DNA of 64,000 nt. It comes from JACVRX01 sp035697245. GTDB taxonomy: Bacteria; Actinomycetota; Actinomycetes; Jiangellales; Jiangellaceae. Positions 35,970 through 43,430 of the stretch are shown in pieces. The stretch is taken from the NCBI GenBank assembly GCA_035697245.1, contig DASSDH010000133.1, forward strand, positions 1 through 64,000, in the 5' to 3' direction. Positions within the stretch are counted from its first letter, which is position 1; each line of letters opens with the position of its first letter. Position numbers and translations under genes: made by a program. The notes under the pieces are model-generated. The model was not told the origin of the DNA. It did no database searches and was given only the letters and a program-made list of their open reading frames with translations.

Positions 35970-36596
35970 GTGCCGAGCGAGCCCGACCTTTCCGCTCGCG
36001 GCCTGCGATTGCCGCGGGTGGCCAGACGCGCCCAACTACTGCAGGCCGCCCACGACGTCTTCGTCGCGAACGGATATCACGCGGCGGCCATGGACGAGAT
36101 CGCCGACCGGGCCGGGGTCAGCAAGCCGGTGCTCTACCAGCACTTTCCGGGCAAGCTCGACCTGTACCTCGCGTTGCTCGACCACAGTGGCGAGGTGTTG
36201 CTGCGCCGGCTGCACGAAGCGCTGAGTTCCACGGAGGACAACAAGGAACGTGTCACCGCCACCATGAACGCCTACTTCGAGTTCGTGGACGATCCCGCAG
36301 AGACCTACCGCCTGCTGTTCGAGTCCGACCTCACCAACGAAAGCGCCGTACGGGATCGGCTCGACCGCCTCAACTCCGCGTGTGCCGATGAAATCGCCAA
36401 GATCATCGCCGAGGACACGGGGCTACCCGTCGAGGAGTCGACGCTGCTCGCAATCGGTCTGGTGGGGGTCGCGCAGGTGTCGGCGCGGTACTGGCTGGAC
36501 TCGCGTGGCTCGATCCCACGCAACGCCGCCGCGGATCTGGTGGCGACCTTGAGCTGGCGTGGTATCGGCGGGTTCCCCAAGCGCGGCGACAGCTGA
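35970..36596 (+). CDS. TetR-family transcriptional regulator
   Basis: A 208-residue TetR regulator, in the position of Rv3208. The helix-turn-helix is AAAMDEIADRAGVSKPVLYQ followed by HFPGKLDLYLALL (about 32-65). The C-terminal ligand domain has no diagnostic motif. The GTG start follows AGGAGCGCC. Its targets are not apparent. Confidence 0.92.
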   Translation: MPSEPDLSARGLRLPRVARRAQLLQAAHDVFVANGYHAAAMDEIADRAGVSKPVLYQHFPGKLDLYLALLDHSGEVLLRRLHEALSSTEDNKERVTATMNAYFEFVDDPAETYRLLFESDLTNESAVRDRLDRLNSACADEIAKIIAEDTGLPVEESTLLAIGLVGVAQVSARYWLDSRGSIPRNAAADLVATLSWRGIGGFPKRGDS

Positions 36597-36710
36597 CGTT
36601 CGCCGACGGCGCAGCCGGCCAAGCGGTGGGGTCTCCGGGCCTGGACTAGCCTGGCAATCGCAGAAACGGGCGCGTGATCGTGCCCGCCCGAGCACCGGAG
36701 GGAAGGCCCC

Positions 36711-36938
36711 GTGGAGGTCAAGATCGGCGTTCACAACGCCACGCGCGAGCTCGTCCTGGAGAGCGCGCAGACGCCCAAGGAGGTCGAGAAGGCGGTGTTA
36801 GACGCGCTGGGCGGCAAGAGCGGCGTCCTTGACCTGACCGACGAACGCGGCCGGCGCGTCATCGTCGTCACCGCACAACTGACCTATGTCGAGATCGGCG
36901 AGCCGGTAGAACGCCGGGTGGGCTTCGGCGCCCTGTAG
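36711..36938 (+). CDS. DUF3107 family protein
   Basis: A 75-residue protein of the actinobacterial DUF3107 family (Rv3208A-like). It starts MEVKIGVHNATRELVLES and ends VERRVGFGAL, both typical, and is probably a small beta-rich soluble protein. Function unknown. The GTG start follows GGAGGGAAGG. It sits downstream of the TetR gene in the conserved order. Confidence 0.88.
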   Translation: MEVKIGVHNATRELVLESAQTPKEVEKAVLDALGGKSGVLDLTDERGRRVIVVTAQLTYVEIGEPVERRVGFGAL

Positions 36939-37049
36939 CCGACACGCGGTATCACCTCGGCCCGATCGGTTGCCGCCGCCAGGTAACACGCGCAATGATC
37001 GAGCCGCGAGCAGCCGTACCGGCGGCGCAGCGTCTGAGGGGAGCAAACC

Positions 37050-37313
37050 GTGGAGATCATCGGTCTGATCATCGCCGGGATCATTATCGGCGCACTCGGC
37101 CGGCTGTTCCTTCCTGGCCAGCAGGACGTGCCGTGGTGGCTGCACATCATCGTCGGCGTGGTGGCCGTCCAGATCGGTTACTGGATCGCCGCAGCACTCG
37201 GCGTCGAGGAAACCAGAGGAATCGACTGGCTGCGTTGGATCATCAGCATCATCGTCGCGGTGATCGCAGTGTATTTCGTCGCTCGGCTGCGCACAGGCCG
37301 GACCACCACCTAA
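37050..37313 (+). CDS. GlsB/YeaQ/YmgE family small membrane protein
   Basis: An 87-residue protein with three membrane helices: IIGLIIAGIIIGALGRLF with the family GALGRLFLPG motif, a central helix around WWLHIIVGVVAVQIGYW, and WIISIIVAVIAVYFVARL. The family (transglycosylase-associated protein) is linked to general stress. The GTG start follows GAGGGGAGC. Its 3' end faces the ferritin-like gene across a dispersed repeat. Confidence 0.88.
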   Translation: MEIIGLIIAGIIIGALGRLFLPGQQDVPWWLHIIVGVVAVQIGYWIAAALGVEETRGIDWLRWIISIIVAVIAVYFVARLRTGRTTT

Positions 37314-37345
37314 GGCGCTCCCCGCGGCGCTCGTCCGGCCGCCGG

Positions 37346-37425
37346 GGAATGACCACGTTCACCACCCCTGCCCGTACATCACCAGGCCTGCAAGCCTGTT
37401 GATGTACGGGTTCGCCTGGTGATGG
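37346..37425 (+). repeat. dispersed 80-bp palindromic repeat (copy C)
   Basis: It begins GGAATGACCACGTTCACC and ends GCCTGGTGATGG. The central inverted repeat runs CCCGTACATCA...TGATGTACGGG, then CAGGC/GCCTG with one mismatch, around a CTGCAA loop. Exactly 80 bp, as in copies B and D. It lies between convergent genes and could act as a bidirectional terminator. Confidence 0.8.
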
Positions 37426-37443
37426 CGAGCGGATAGCGCGGGG

Positions 37444-38142
37444 CTACGACGACAGGCCGAGCGCAGCCATCCGCTTGGCATGGTTCTCCGTCAGCCGCGC
37501 GAACACGTGACCGATAGCCGCAAGATCCATCCCGGGACGGTCGACGCCGCCGGCAATGAGCGCCGACAACGAATCTCGATCGGCCGCGACCCGCTGCGCC
37601 TGTGACAGCGCCTCGCCGACCAACCGACGCCCCCACAGCGCCAGTCGGCCAGCGACCCGCGGGTCGGCCCTGATAGCGGCCCGCACCCGATCGACCGCAA
37701 AGTCGGCGTGACCGGTGTCTTCCAGTACCTCCAGCACCAGCGACCGGGTGTCCTGGTCGAGGTACGCCGCCACCTCGCGGTAGAAGTCCGCGGCGATGCC
37801 GTCACCGACGTAGGCCTTGACCAGCCCTTCCAGCCAGTCCGCCGGCGTCGTGTGCTCGTGGAAGGCGTCCAGCGGCTCGCGAAACGGCGCCATCGCATCG
37901 TCCGGGTCGGCCCCCAGCTCGGCGAGCCGCGTCCGCAGCCGCTCGAAGTGGTGGAACTCCGCAACCGCCATCGCGGCGAGGGCCGCCTTGTCGCCGATCG
38001 TCGGCGCCATCTCGGCGTCGGTGGCCAGCCGCTCGAACGCGGTCAGCTCGCCCAGCCCCAACACCCCGAGCAAGTCGACCACCGCAGCCCGGTAGTTCGC
38101 GTCATCCAGCAGCACAGATGCGGGCGGCCCGGACTCGCTCAT
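37444..38142 (-). CDS. ferritin-like domain protein
   Basis: A 232-residue all-helical protein of the actinobacterial ferritin-like family (Rv3210c position; resembles MiaE-type folds). Candidate diiron ligands are visible: Glu in LGLGELTAFERL, then AEFHHFERL (ExxH), Glu/Tyr in DFYREV, and DTGHADF. No signal peptide. The ATG at 38142 (MSESGPP) is used; a GTG three codons upstream is possible. Function unknown, possibly oxidative metabolism. Confidence 0.82.
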   Translation of the reverse strand: MSESGPPASVLLDDANYRAAVVDLLGVLGLGELTAFERLATDAEMAPTIGDKAALAAMAVAEFHHFERLRTRLAELGADPDDAMAPFREPLDAFHEHTTPADWLEGLVKAYVGDGIAADFYREVAAYLDQDTRSLVLEVLEDTGHADFAVDRVRAAIRADPRVAGRLALWGRRLVGEALSQAQRVAADRDSLSALIAGGVDRPGMDLAAIGHVFARLTENHAKRMAALGLSS

Positions 38143-38195
38143 GGCGCGCACCTTATCCCGTGCTGCGGCTGGTCCAGGGACGGCAGCGGAGCCGG

Positions 38196-38327
38196 TATAG
38201 TTGGCCGACGAACAACCAGGTGCCTGAGTGCAGGCACCGCCTCGGACCGGTTCCGACGTACGCAGCCTCGCGGCGAGGCCCCTGCCCTACTCGGTCATCC
38301 GAGCCGCCCGTGGCGCGACGGTAGCCA
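38196..38327 (+). promoter_or_regulatory. structured 5' leader of the DEAD-box helicase gene
   Basis: A good -10 element TATAGT (38196-38201) is followed by about 120 bases before the start codon. It contains a perfect hairpin, GGTGCCTG-AGTG-CAGGCACC (38219-38238), a second, GCCTCG-CGG-CGAGGC (38265-38279), and a possible CGG/CCG stem between them. Long structured leaders are common on RNA-helicase mRNAs that regulate themselves or respond to cold. No known RNA family is recognised. Confidence 0.5.
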
Positions 38328-39878
38328 ATGTTCGGGGACCCGACGACTGAAGAGGCGAGCCGCCTGAGCACCACGTTCCGAGACCTCGGAGTACTTCCCC
38401 CTATTGCCGACGCCCTCGAGCGGGTCGGCATCACCGAACCCTTCCCGATCCAGGAGATGACCCTGCCGGTCGCGCTCATGGGCAGCGACGTCATCGGCCA
38501 GGCTCGCACCGGCACGGGCAAGACCTTCGCGTTCGGGCTTCCGCTCCTGCAGCGAATCGTGGCGCCGGCCGACCGCGACTACGAACCGGCCGCCGCGCCG
38601 GGTAAACCGCAGGCTCTGGTGGTCGTCCCGACTCGTGAGCTCGCCGTTCAGGTCACCGCTGACCTGCGGACGGCCTCGACCGTCCGGAAGGTACGGCTGC
38701 TGACGGTCTACGGCGGTCGTGCGTACGAGCCGCAGGTGGAAATGCTCCGCACGGGGGTCGACGTCGTCGTCGGCACGCCTGGACGCTTGCTCGACCTGGC
38801 CGACCAGGGTCATCTCGATCTCGGGCACGTCAAGGTGCTCGTGCTCGACGAGGCCGACAAGATGCTCGATCTCGGCTTTCTTCCTGACGTGGAGAAGATC
38901 GTCGGGCTGACACCCGAGCTTCGCCAGACGATGCTGTTCTCCGCAACGATGCCGGCCGGGGTCGTCGGTCTGGCTCGGCAATACATGCGGCATCCGCTGA
39001 ACGTGCGGGCCGAGTCGGCGGAAGAGAACCAAACGGTGCCGGCGACCGCGCAGTTCGTCTACCGCGCGCACGCGCTGGACAAGGACGAGATCATTGCGCG
39101 CCTGCTGCAGGCCGAGGGTCGTGGGCTGACCATGATCTTCTGCCGAACCAAGCGGCAGGCGCAGCGCGTCGCCGACGAGCTGCTCGAGCGAGGATTCGCC
39201 GCTGCGGCCGTCCACGGCGATCTCGGCCAGGCAGCCCGGGAGCAGGCGTTGCGGGCGTTCCGCAACGGGAAGGTCGACGTCCTGGTGGCCACCGATGTGG
39301 CGGCGCGCGGAATCGACGTCGAAGGCGTGACCCACGTCGTCAACGTGGCCTGTCCGGAGGACGAGAAGACCTACCTGCATCGGATTGGACGCACCGGCCG
39401 CGCCGGCGCCTCCGGAATCGCCGTCACGCTGGTCGACTGGGAGGACGTCGCACGCTGGAAGATGATCAACAAGGTTCTCGATCTGCCGTACGACGAGCCC
39501 GTCGAGACCTACTCCTCCAGTGAGCACCTGTTCCACGACCTCGGCATCCCGCCCGGCACAACCGGTCGGCTGCCGGCGCAGGCGCGTACGCGTGCCGGGC
39601 TCTCGGCCGAGGCGGTGGAAGACCTCGGGGAGACCGGTCGCCGCCGGAACGGGCCGAGACGCGGTGCGGACAAGGGCCGTGCCCGCAGCGGTGATGACCG
39701 ACGGGAACGGCGGGCCCGGACGGAGCACGGAGAGAGCGACGCGGACACCAACCGCGAGAACGCGACGTCGCGCCGTCCGCGGCGAAGCCGCACCCGGCAG
39801 CGCAGCCGGGCCGGGGTTCCGGTGTCGAGGACAACGACCAGTGACCCGTCGGCGTCGGGCTCGCCGTCGTCAACGTAG
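38328..39878 (+). CDS. rhlE: DEAD-box ATP-dependent RNA helicase (RhlE-like)
   Basis: A 516-residue DEAD-box helicase. Motifs in order: Q motif near PFPIQEM, motif I ARTGTGKT, PTREL, GTPGR, motif II VLDEADKML, motif III FSATM, and in domain 2 IFCRTKRQAQR, ATDVAARGID and HRIGRTGRAG. The last 90 residues are Arg/Gly/Asp-rich and basic, a typical RNA-binding tail. It remodels RNA in ribosome assembly or mRNA decay. It occupies the Rv3211 position and ends the conserved block; its 3' end overlaps the L,D-transpeptidase fragment by 9 bp. Confidence 0.93.
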   Translation: MFGDPTTEEASRLSTTFRDLGVLPPIADALERVGITEPFPIQEMTLPVALMGSDVIGQARTGTGKTFAFGLPLLQRIVAPADRDYEPAAAPGKPQALVVVPTRELAVQVTADLRTASTVRKVRLLTVYGGRAYEPQVEMLRTGVDVVVGTPGRLLDLADQGHLDLGHVKVLVLDEADKMLDLGFLPDVEKIVGLTPELRQTMLFSATMPAGVVGLARQYMRHPLNVRAESAEENQTVPATAQFVYRAHALDKDEIIARLLQAEGRGLTMIFCRTKRQAQRVADELLERGFAAAAVHGDLGQAAREQALRAFRNGKVDVLVATDVAARGIDVEGVTHVVNVACPEDEKTYLHRIGRTGRAGASGIAVTLVDWEDVARWKMINKVLDLPYDEPVETYSSSEHLFHDLGIPPGTTGRLPAQARTRAGLSAEAVEDLGETGRRRNGPRRGADKGRARSGDDRRERRARTEHGESDADTNRENATSRRPRRSRTRQRSRAGVPVSRTTTSDPSASGSPSST

Positions 39879-40133
39879 AACGACCACCGAAGTCCCCACC
39901 GGCGCGAACTCCCACAGCGCCGCGGCATCGGCGACGTTCTGACGAATACAGCCGTCTGACAGCGGCGTGCCCAGCTCCGCCAGCGTCTGTACCTCGACGC
40001 CGGTCGAGGTGTCGACCGGTATGTCGTGGAAGCCGATGTTGGCGCGAGCGCCGCGGTGGAACCGGACCATGAACTCCATCGAGGAGCCGCCGCACCAGCT
40101 TGAGCCCGGACCAGGTGTCGTCCACAGCGCACA
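39870..40133 (-). pseudogene. L,D-transpeptidase, catalytic C-terminal fragment
   Basis: It encodes the last part of a YkuD domain: MEFMVRFHRGARANIGFHDI (catalytic-region His) and GTPLSDGCIRQ (catalytic Cys and Arg), ending properly at the C-terminus. The frame stays open upstream to about 40133 as ...GPGSSWCGGSS, but the N-terminal half of the domain and the membrane anchor are missing. The matching N-terminal half lies 2.8 kb away on the same strand (42877-43372), in the right order. The gene therefore looks split by an insertion. An ATG at 40079 would give only 69 residues, too short to be active. Confidence 0.8.
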
Positions 40134-40177
40134 CCTTCACGTCCACCACCGCCGCGCCTGTCCGCTCGGCCGCTCGC

Positions 40178-41239
40178 CTACCCGTCAACGGCACCCGAAC
40201 CGCTGAGGGCCGCGTGTACGACGCCGGCGGCCGCGTCCAGCTCCGGGACGGACGGGAACGGGCCGATCAGACCCGCGACCCGGGCGGCCGACCAGGCACC
40301 CTGCTCGGCATCCACCCCGCCGTCGAGCACGGTCCGGGCCTGTTCGGCGAGGAAGTTGAGCCAGATCGCCAGCCCGGTCGCGAACAGCGTGCCACCCGCG
40401 GGCGCGACGAAGTCGTTGCTCCGAGCAATGGGTCCGCCGGCGTCCCGGTACGTGGCCGCCAGGCCGGACAGGGCTACCGGTTCAGCCGCGTGCTCGACGA
40501 GCAGCGCGCCCAGCTCGCGCCACGGCTCCAGCGGGCCGTAGTTGTCCCAGTCGACCAGCCAGCGCGCACCGGCCGGGTCGAGCACCACGTTGTCGCCGTT
40601 CAGGTCGCGGTGGCAGCGCACCATCGCGCCGACCGGTCCGGCGTTGACCAGCGCGGTCAGCTCGCACAGCCGCCGTACCGCCGCGTCGAGCTGCTCGGCC
40701 CACGACACCCCGGCCCGGCGGGCGTCGACCGCCAGCCCCGGCCAGTCGGCGTCGACCCGGTAGTACCAGAGCCGGTCCGCGGCCGGCGGGCCCGCGTCGT
40801 ACCCGCCGGGTGCGTCGACCGCGTGGATCCGGGCCATCTGCCGGGTCATCCAGGACGCGATCGCGGGATCGGTGCGGTCCGGCACACCGCCGTCGATCCA
40901 CTCGTACAGCCGCCACCAGCGCCCGTCGGCGGGCAGCACGTACCGGCCGGACGGCGTGGCCACCGCGCGCTGGCTCCGGACGCCCGCCGTCCGGCACCGT
41001 TCGACGTACGCCACCTCGGCCGCGACCGCGTCCTGGCCCGGGTCGAACCAGAACAGCTCCTTGGCGGCGTACGACGCCGGGCCGGTCACGGCCAGCCGCC
41101 AGACCGCGCCCATAGCCCCCCGCGCGACCCGGTGCAACCCGGTCGGTGTCCCGAGCCCGAACCCGTCCGCCAGCACACCAGCGAGCTCGTCCGGACGCAT
41201 CCGGACATCATGCCGGGAGCCGTCGGAAGGCGGCGACAT
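40178..41239 (-). CDS. phosphotransferase (aminoglycoside phosphotransferase / choline-kinase-like)
   Basis: A 353-residue protein kinase-like phosphotransferase (APH fold). It has a nucleotide-loop-like ARGAMGAVWRLAV, the YAAKELFWF lysine, the catalytic CHRDLNGDNVVLD loop and WLVDWDNYGPLEPWREL (metal-binding Asp). The substrate cannot be told; resistance is only one option. The start is uncertain: ATG at 41239 or 41200, neither with a clear ribosome site. The frame is open to 41842, fusing it to an unrelated Cys-rich upstream segment. It lies inside the segment that interrupts the L,D-transpeptidase gene. Confidence 0.78.
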   Translation of the reverse strand: MSPPSDGSRHDVRMRPDELAGVLADGFGLGTPTGLHRVARGAMGAVWRLAVTGPASYAAKELFWFDPGQDAVAAEVAYVERCRTAGVRSQRAVATPSGRYVLPADGRWWRLYEWIDGGVPDRTDPAIASWMTRQMARIHAVDAPGGYDAGPPAADRLWYYRVDADWPGLAVDARRAGVSWAEQLDAAVRRLCELTALVNAGPVGAMVRCHRDLNGDNVVLDPAGARWLVDWDNYGPLEPWRELGALLVEHAAEPVALSGLAATYRDAGGPIARSNDFVAPAGGTLFATGLAIWLNFLAEQARTVLDGGVDAEQGAWSAARVAGLIGPFPSVPELDAAAGVVHAALSGSGAVDG

Positions 41240-41290
41240 CGGCTCGGCGCTGAGCGGTCGGATCGGGTCGCAGCGACATCGCGGGATCAC

Positions 41291-41842
41291 CTCAGGTCGG
41301 CGGCTCGGGCTGTAGCTGCTCGCGCAGCATGGCGGCTGCCGCTCGCATCGCGGGTCGGTCGTGATCGGGCAGTGAGGCTCGGCGCTCACACTCGCGCAGT
41401 GCCCGACGCATCCACACGTGCCGCACGGTCGGGTTGCGCATGGCGAGCACGAACGCGGCCGCGACGGCAGGATCGGCGAGCGGGTTCCCGGCGGCTCGGT
41501 CCCGTGACTCTCACGCGTAACGTCACGTGACGCGTGACGCGTAACGGCGTGCTGGGCGCACTGCTCGCCGGGACCGTCCACGGTCCGCGTGCACGGCGTG
41601 CCCGCATGGGTGATCGCCGGGCAGACAAACCCGAGCCGTCGCCGGAACTCGGCGGGCAGTCGGCCAGTGCGCTCGTGTGCGGGCACGTCGTCACTGCACC
41701 GGCTGTCCTCCGCTCCGGCGACCATGACCCACGGCCACTCGTCGCCGTCGAGATTGACGCCGACCATCGCTAGCAGTCCGTCGCCCAGGTCGGCACTGCG
41801 GGCAGGATCGGCCAGGTAGCCCGGTCCGATGTCAGTGCTCAC
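41291..41842 (-). pseudogene. element-type small protein, apparently frameshifted
   Basis: The N-terminal part (GTG at 41842; MSTDIGPGYLADPARSADLG...) contains a Cys/His motif of the kind CPAITHAGTPC...GEQCAQH seen in small proteins of actinobacterial integrative elements. After about residue 110 the coding signal moves to another frame (...NPLADPAVAAAFVLAMRNP then RALRECERRASLPDHD, ending at 41291). The shift coincides with three close copies of ACGCGT at 41513-41542. Either the gene is broken or two overlapping small genes are present. Function unknown. Confidence 0.4.
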
Positions 41843-42060
41843 GGGTGCTCACGCTCTCTCTCGCGATCATGGTCCCCAGTGGTGCGAGTCGGGCTCTCCG
41901 GGCACGCGCTGGGCATGTCGTCTGCGGCCCGCACGGTGCGAGCCGAGAACAGGCACTGACGGGACGGGTTGGCGTCATCACTGCGCACCTGCCGACGTTC
42001 GGCGTGCTGCCCGGGTGACCGGGGTAACGGGTTCGCTGTAAGTACTGGGGTGCGGGACGT
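41839..42060 (-). other. possible small ORF or intergenic stretch
   Basis: An open frame (84 codons from 42093) ends here, and its stop overlaps the next GTG start as GTGA, which hints at coupling. The protein is low-complexity with no domain. I do not call it a gene with confidence; the stretch otherwise shows nothing recognisable. Confidence 0.25.
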
Positions 42061-42131
42061 GCTCACCCTCTCGCGCGGGAAGAGGGTGAGCATTTTCGAC
42101 CCCGAGGGTGCTTGTTTTGCTCACCCTCTCG
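42061..42131. repeat. triple GCTCACCCTCT repeat with hairpin
   Basis: GCTCACCCTCTCG occurs at 42061-42073 and again at 42119-42131, with an inverted copy AGAGGGTGAGC at 42081-42091. The first pair forms an 11-bp stem with a 9-base loop followed by ATTTT, a good plus-strand terminator. The inverted copy can also pair with the third. The repeats overlap the C-terminal codons of the adjacent helix-turn-helix gene. They may be a terminator or a replication/regulatory iteron-like site of the element. Confidence 0.65.
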
Positions 42132-42437
42132 GGGGCTCGGGAGCACTGCCCGGTACTGCGCCGTGTGCCCGTCGTACCCGTGAGACACCCCGTCGAGCAC
42201 CCCGGCCGCGATGGCGGCGGCGACGTGATCTTTCACGGTCCGTGCGCTCATGTTCCGGCGCGCCATGATCGTCGTTTGCTTCACGCTCACGTATCCGTCC
42301 GCCCGCATGTGCTCGGCATACGTCAGCATCGTCAGAGCGACGGCCGGACTGACCCTCCGGGTCGCGAAGATCACGCGCCGCCAGCGATCCCGGAGCGGCG
42401 GTCGGCCGACCGTGACGCTTGCGCTCCGGCCGGTCAC
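42063..42437 (-). CDS. winged-helix DNA-binding protein of the inserted segment
   Basis: A 124-residue protein with a winged-helix region: MLTYAEHMRADGYVSVKQTT followed by IMARRNMSARTVKDHVAAAI (about 37-77). It resembles small replication or transfer regulators of actinobacterial plasmids and integrative elements. Its start (GTG) overlaps the stop of the upstream helix-turn-helix gene by one base (TAGTG). The last 25 residues are encoded by the repeats at 42061-42131, so the natural end may differ. Exact role unknown. Confidence 0.6.
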   Translation of the reverse strand: MTGRSASVTVGRPPLRDRWRRVIFATRRVSPAVALTMLTYAEHMRADGYVSVKQTTIMARRNMSARTVKDHVAAAIAAGVLDGVSHGYDGHTAQYRAVLPSPREGEQNKHPRGRKCSPSSRARG

Positions 42438-42664
42438 TAGCCGACCCGCTCGGGACGTTCCCGCCGAATGACAAGCTCAAGATCGCCGAGATCGGCCCGG
42501 AGCGCGCCAGCCTTGCGGCCGGTGGGCGCGGCACGCCAGACCGGCAAGGTGCCATTGCGAGCCCAGCGCCGGACCGTGGCGAGAGACACTCCGGCGTGTT
42601 CGGCGAACACGCTCAAGGGCACAAGCTGGCGGGCGCGGGGGGCGATTGCGGGTTGCGCGGGCAT
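42437..42664 (-). CDS. MerR/excisionase-like helix-turn-helix protein
   Basis: A 75-residue protein: VPLSVFAEHAGVSLATVRRW then ARNGTLPVWRAAPTGRKAG is a standard DNA-binding domain of the HTH_17/excisionase class. It is coupled to the next winged-helix gene. It is expected in an integrative element, yet no integrase is found in this 2.8-kb segment, suggesting a decayed or partial insertion. It could also be a local transcription regulator. Confidence 0.65.
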   Translation of the reverse strand: MPAQPAIAPRARQLVPLSVFAEHAGVSLATVRRWARNGTLPVWRAAPTGRKAGALRADLGDLELVIRRERPERVG

Positions 42665-42876
42665 CGGCGCGCCTCCGGTCGAGAGGCACGCGGCCCGGAG
42701 TCCCTAAGTCCGGGCGGGCACCCTTCGGTGCCCCGGTCGTCCGCCGCGTGGCGGGCTGCTATCTGCCGTGTTGGCGCAGATTAGCACAGGTGATCGAACG
42801 GCAATCGGAGTGACAGCCGCAGCCGTGCCGGTGGCACGCTGGGGGCATTTCTGTGGTGATCTCGCATAACCGCAGG
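42665..42876 (-). promoter_or_regulatory. promoter region of the inserted segment and its right junction
   Basis: Non-coding. On the minus strand TTGCCG (42804-42799) and TAATCT (42783-42778, with TGTGC before it) could form a promoter with a short 15-bp spacer. A hairpin GGGCACC-GAAGG-GTGCCC lies near 42717-42733. The junction with the L,D-transpeptidase fragment is around 42840-42880; I could not identify a convincing target duplication. Confidence 0.35.
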
Positions 42877-43372
42877 TCAGAGCGTTACGGACGCACCGTA
42901 TGTACCTGTGTCCAGCTGGTCGTACCGGCTTCCGGACACCGGGTATGTCCTCACCACCGAATCGTCAGCCTCGACGAGCCACACCTGCTGGGCGGATATG
43001 TCGAAGACCACCCGCTTCCCCGCGCCGCTGTCATCGGGCAAGAGCTCCGCAGCCGATGGTCTCGCCTTGGCCGGTGGAGTGGTCTTTACGGTCGCCGGTG
43101 TCGTCGTTGGCGTAGCAGGCCGTGTCTCTCGAGTTGGCTGAGCCGGCGCATCGAACGACAAGGTGGTGACGCGGGCCGTCTCGGGATCGGCGTGAGCGGC
43201 ACGCGCGTCGCCGTCCTCCGTTAGGGCGCCCAACGAGATTGGCCAGCGCAACGACGACGGTCCCCAGTGCCAGCGTCACCATCAAGCGACGCACCATGTA
43301 CCGCCCGCGGGATACGAGCCGGCCGATCGGACGACGTTCGCCGTTGAGCACTGGTATCCGACGCTCGCTCAT
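42877..43372 (-). pseudogene. L,D-transpeptidase, N-terminal fragment with frameshift
   Basis: From the ATG at 43372 (MSERRIPVLNGERRPIGRLV) it encodes a cytoplasmic start and a membrane helix (LMVTLALGTVVVALANLVG). A frame change near 43225-43245 leads to a Thr/Pro linker and the first half of a YkuD domain: KRVVFDISAQQVWLVEADDS, then YPVSGSRYDQLDTGTYG, ending abruptly in a stop. The catalytic half is found at 39870-40133. This fragment is thus both frameshifted and truncated by the insertion. Confidence 0.78.
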
Positions 43373-43430
43373 GATCGACAAGTAGCGTACGCGTTCGTCG
43401 GACACCCATCACGGTTAGTACCGTGGCGGG

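Noticed and set aside
40090..42880. Target-site duplication GGTGCG at the two L,D-transpeptidase junctions
   Set aside because: The 6-bp match is easily due to chance in GC-rich DNA, and joining the halves there does not restore the reading frame.
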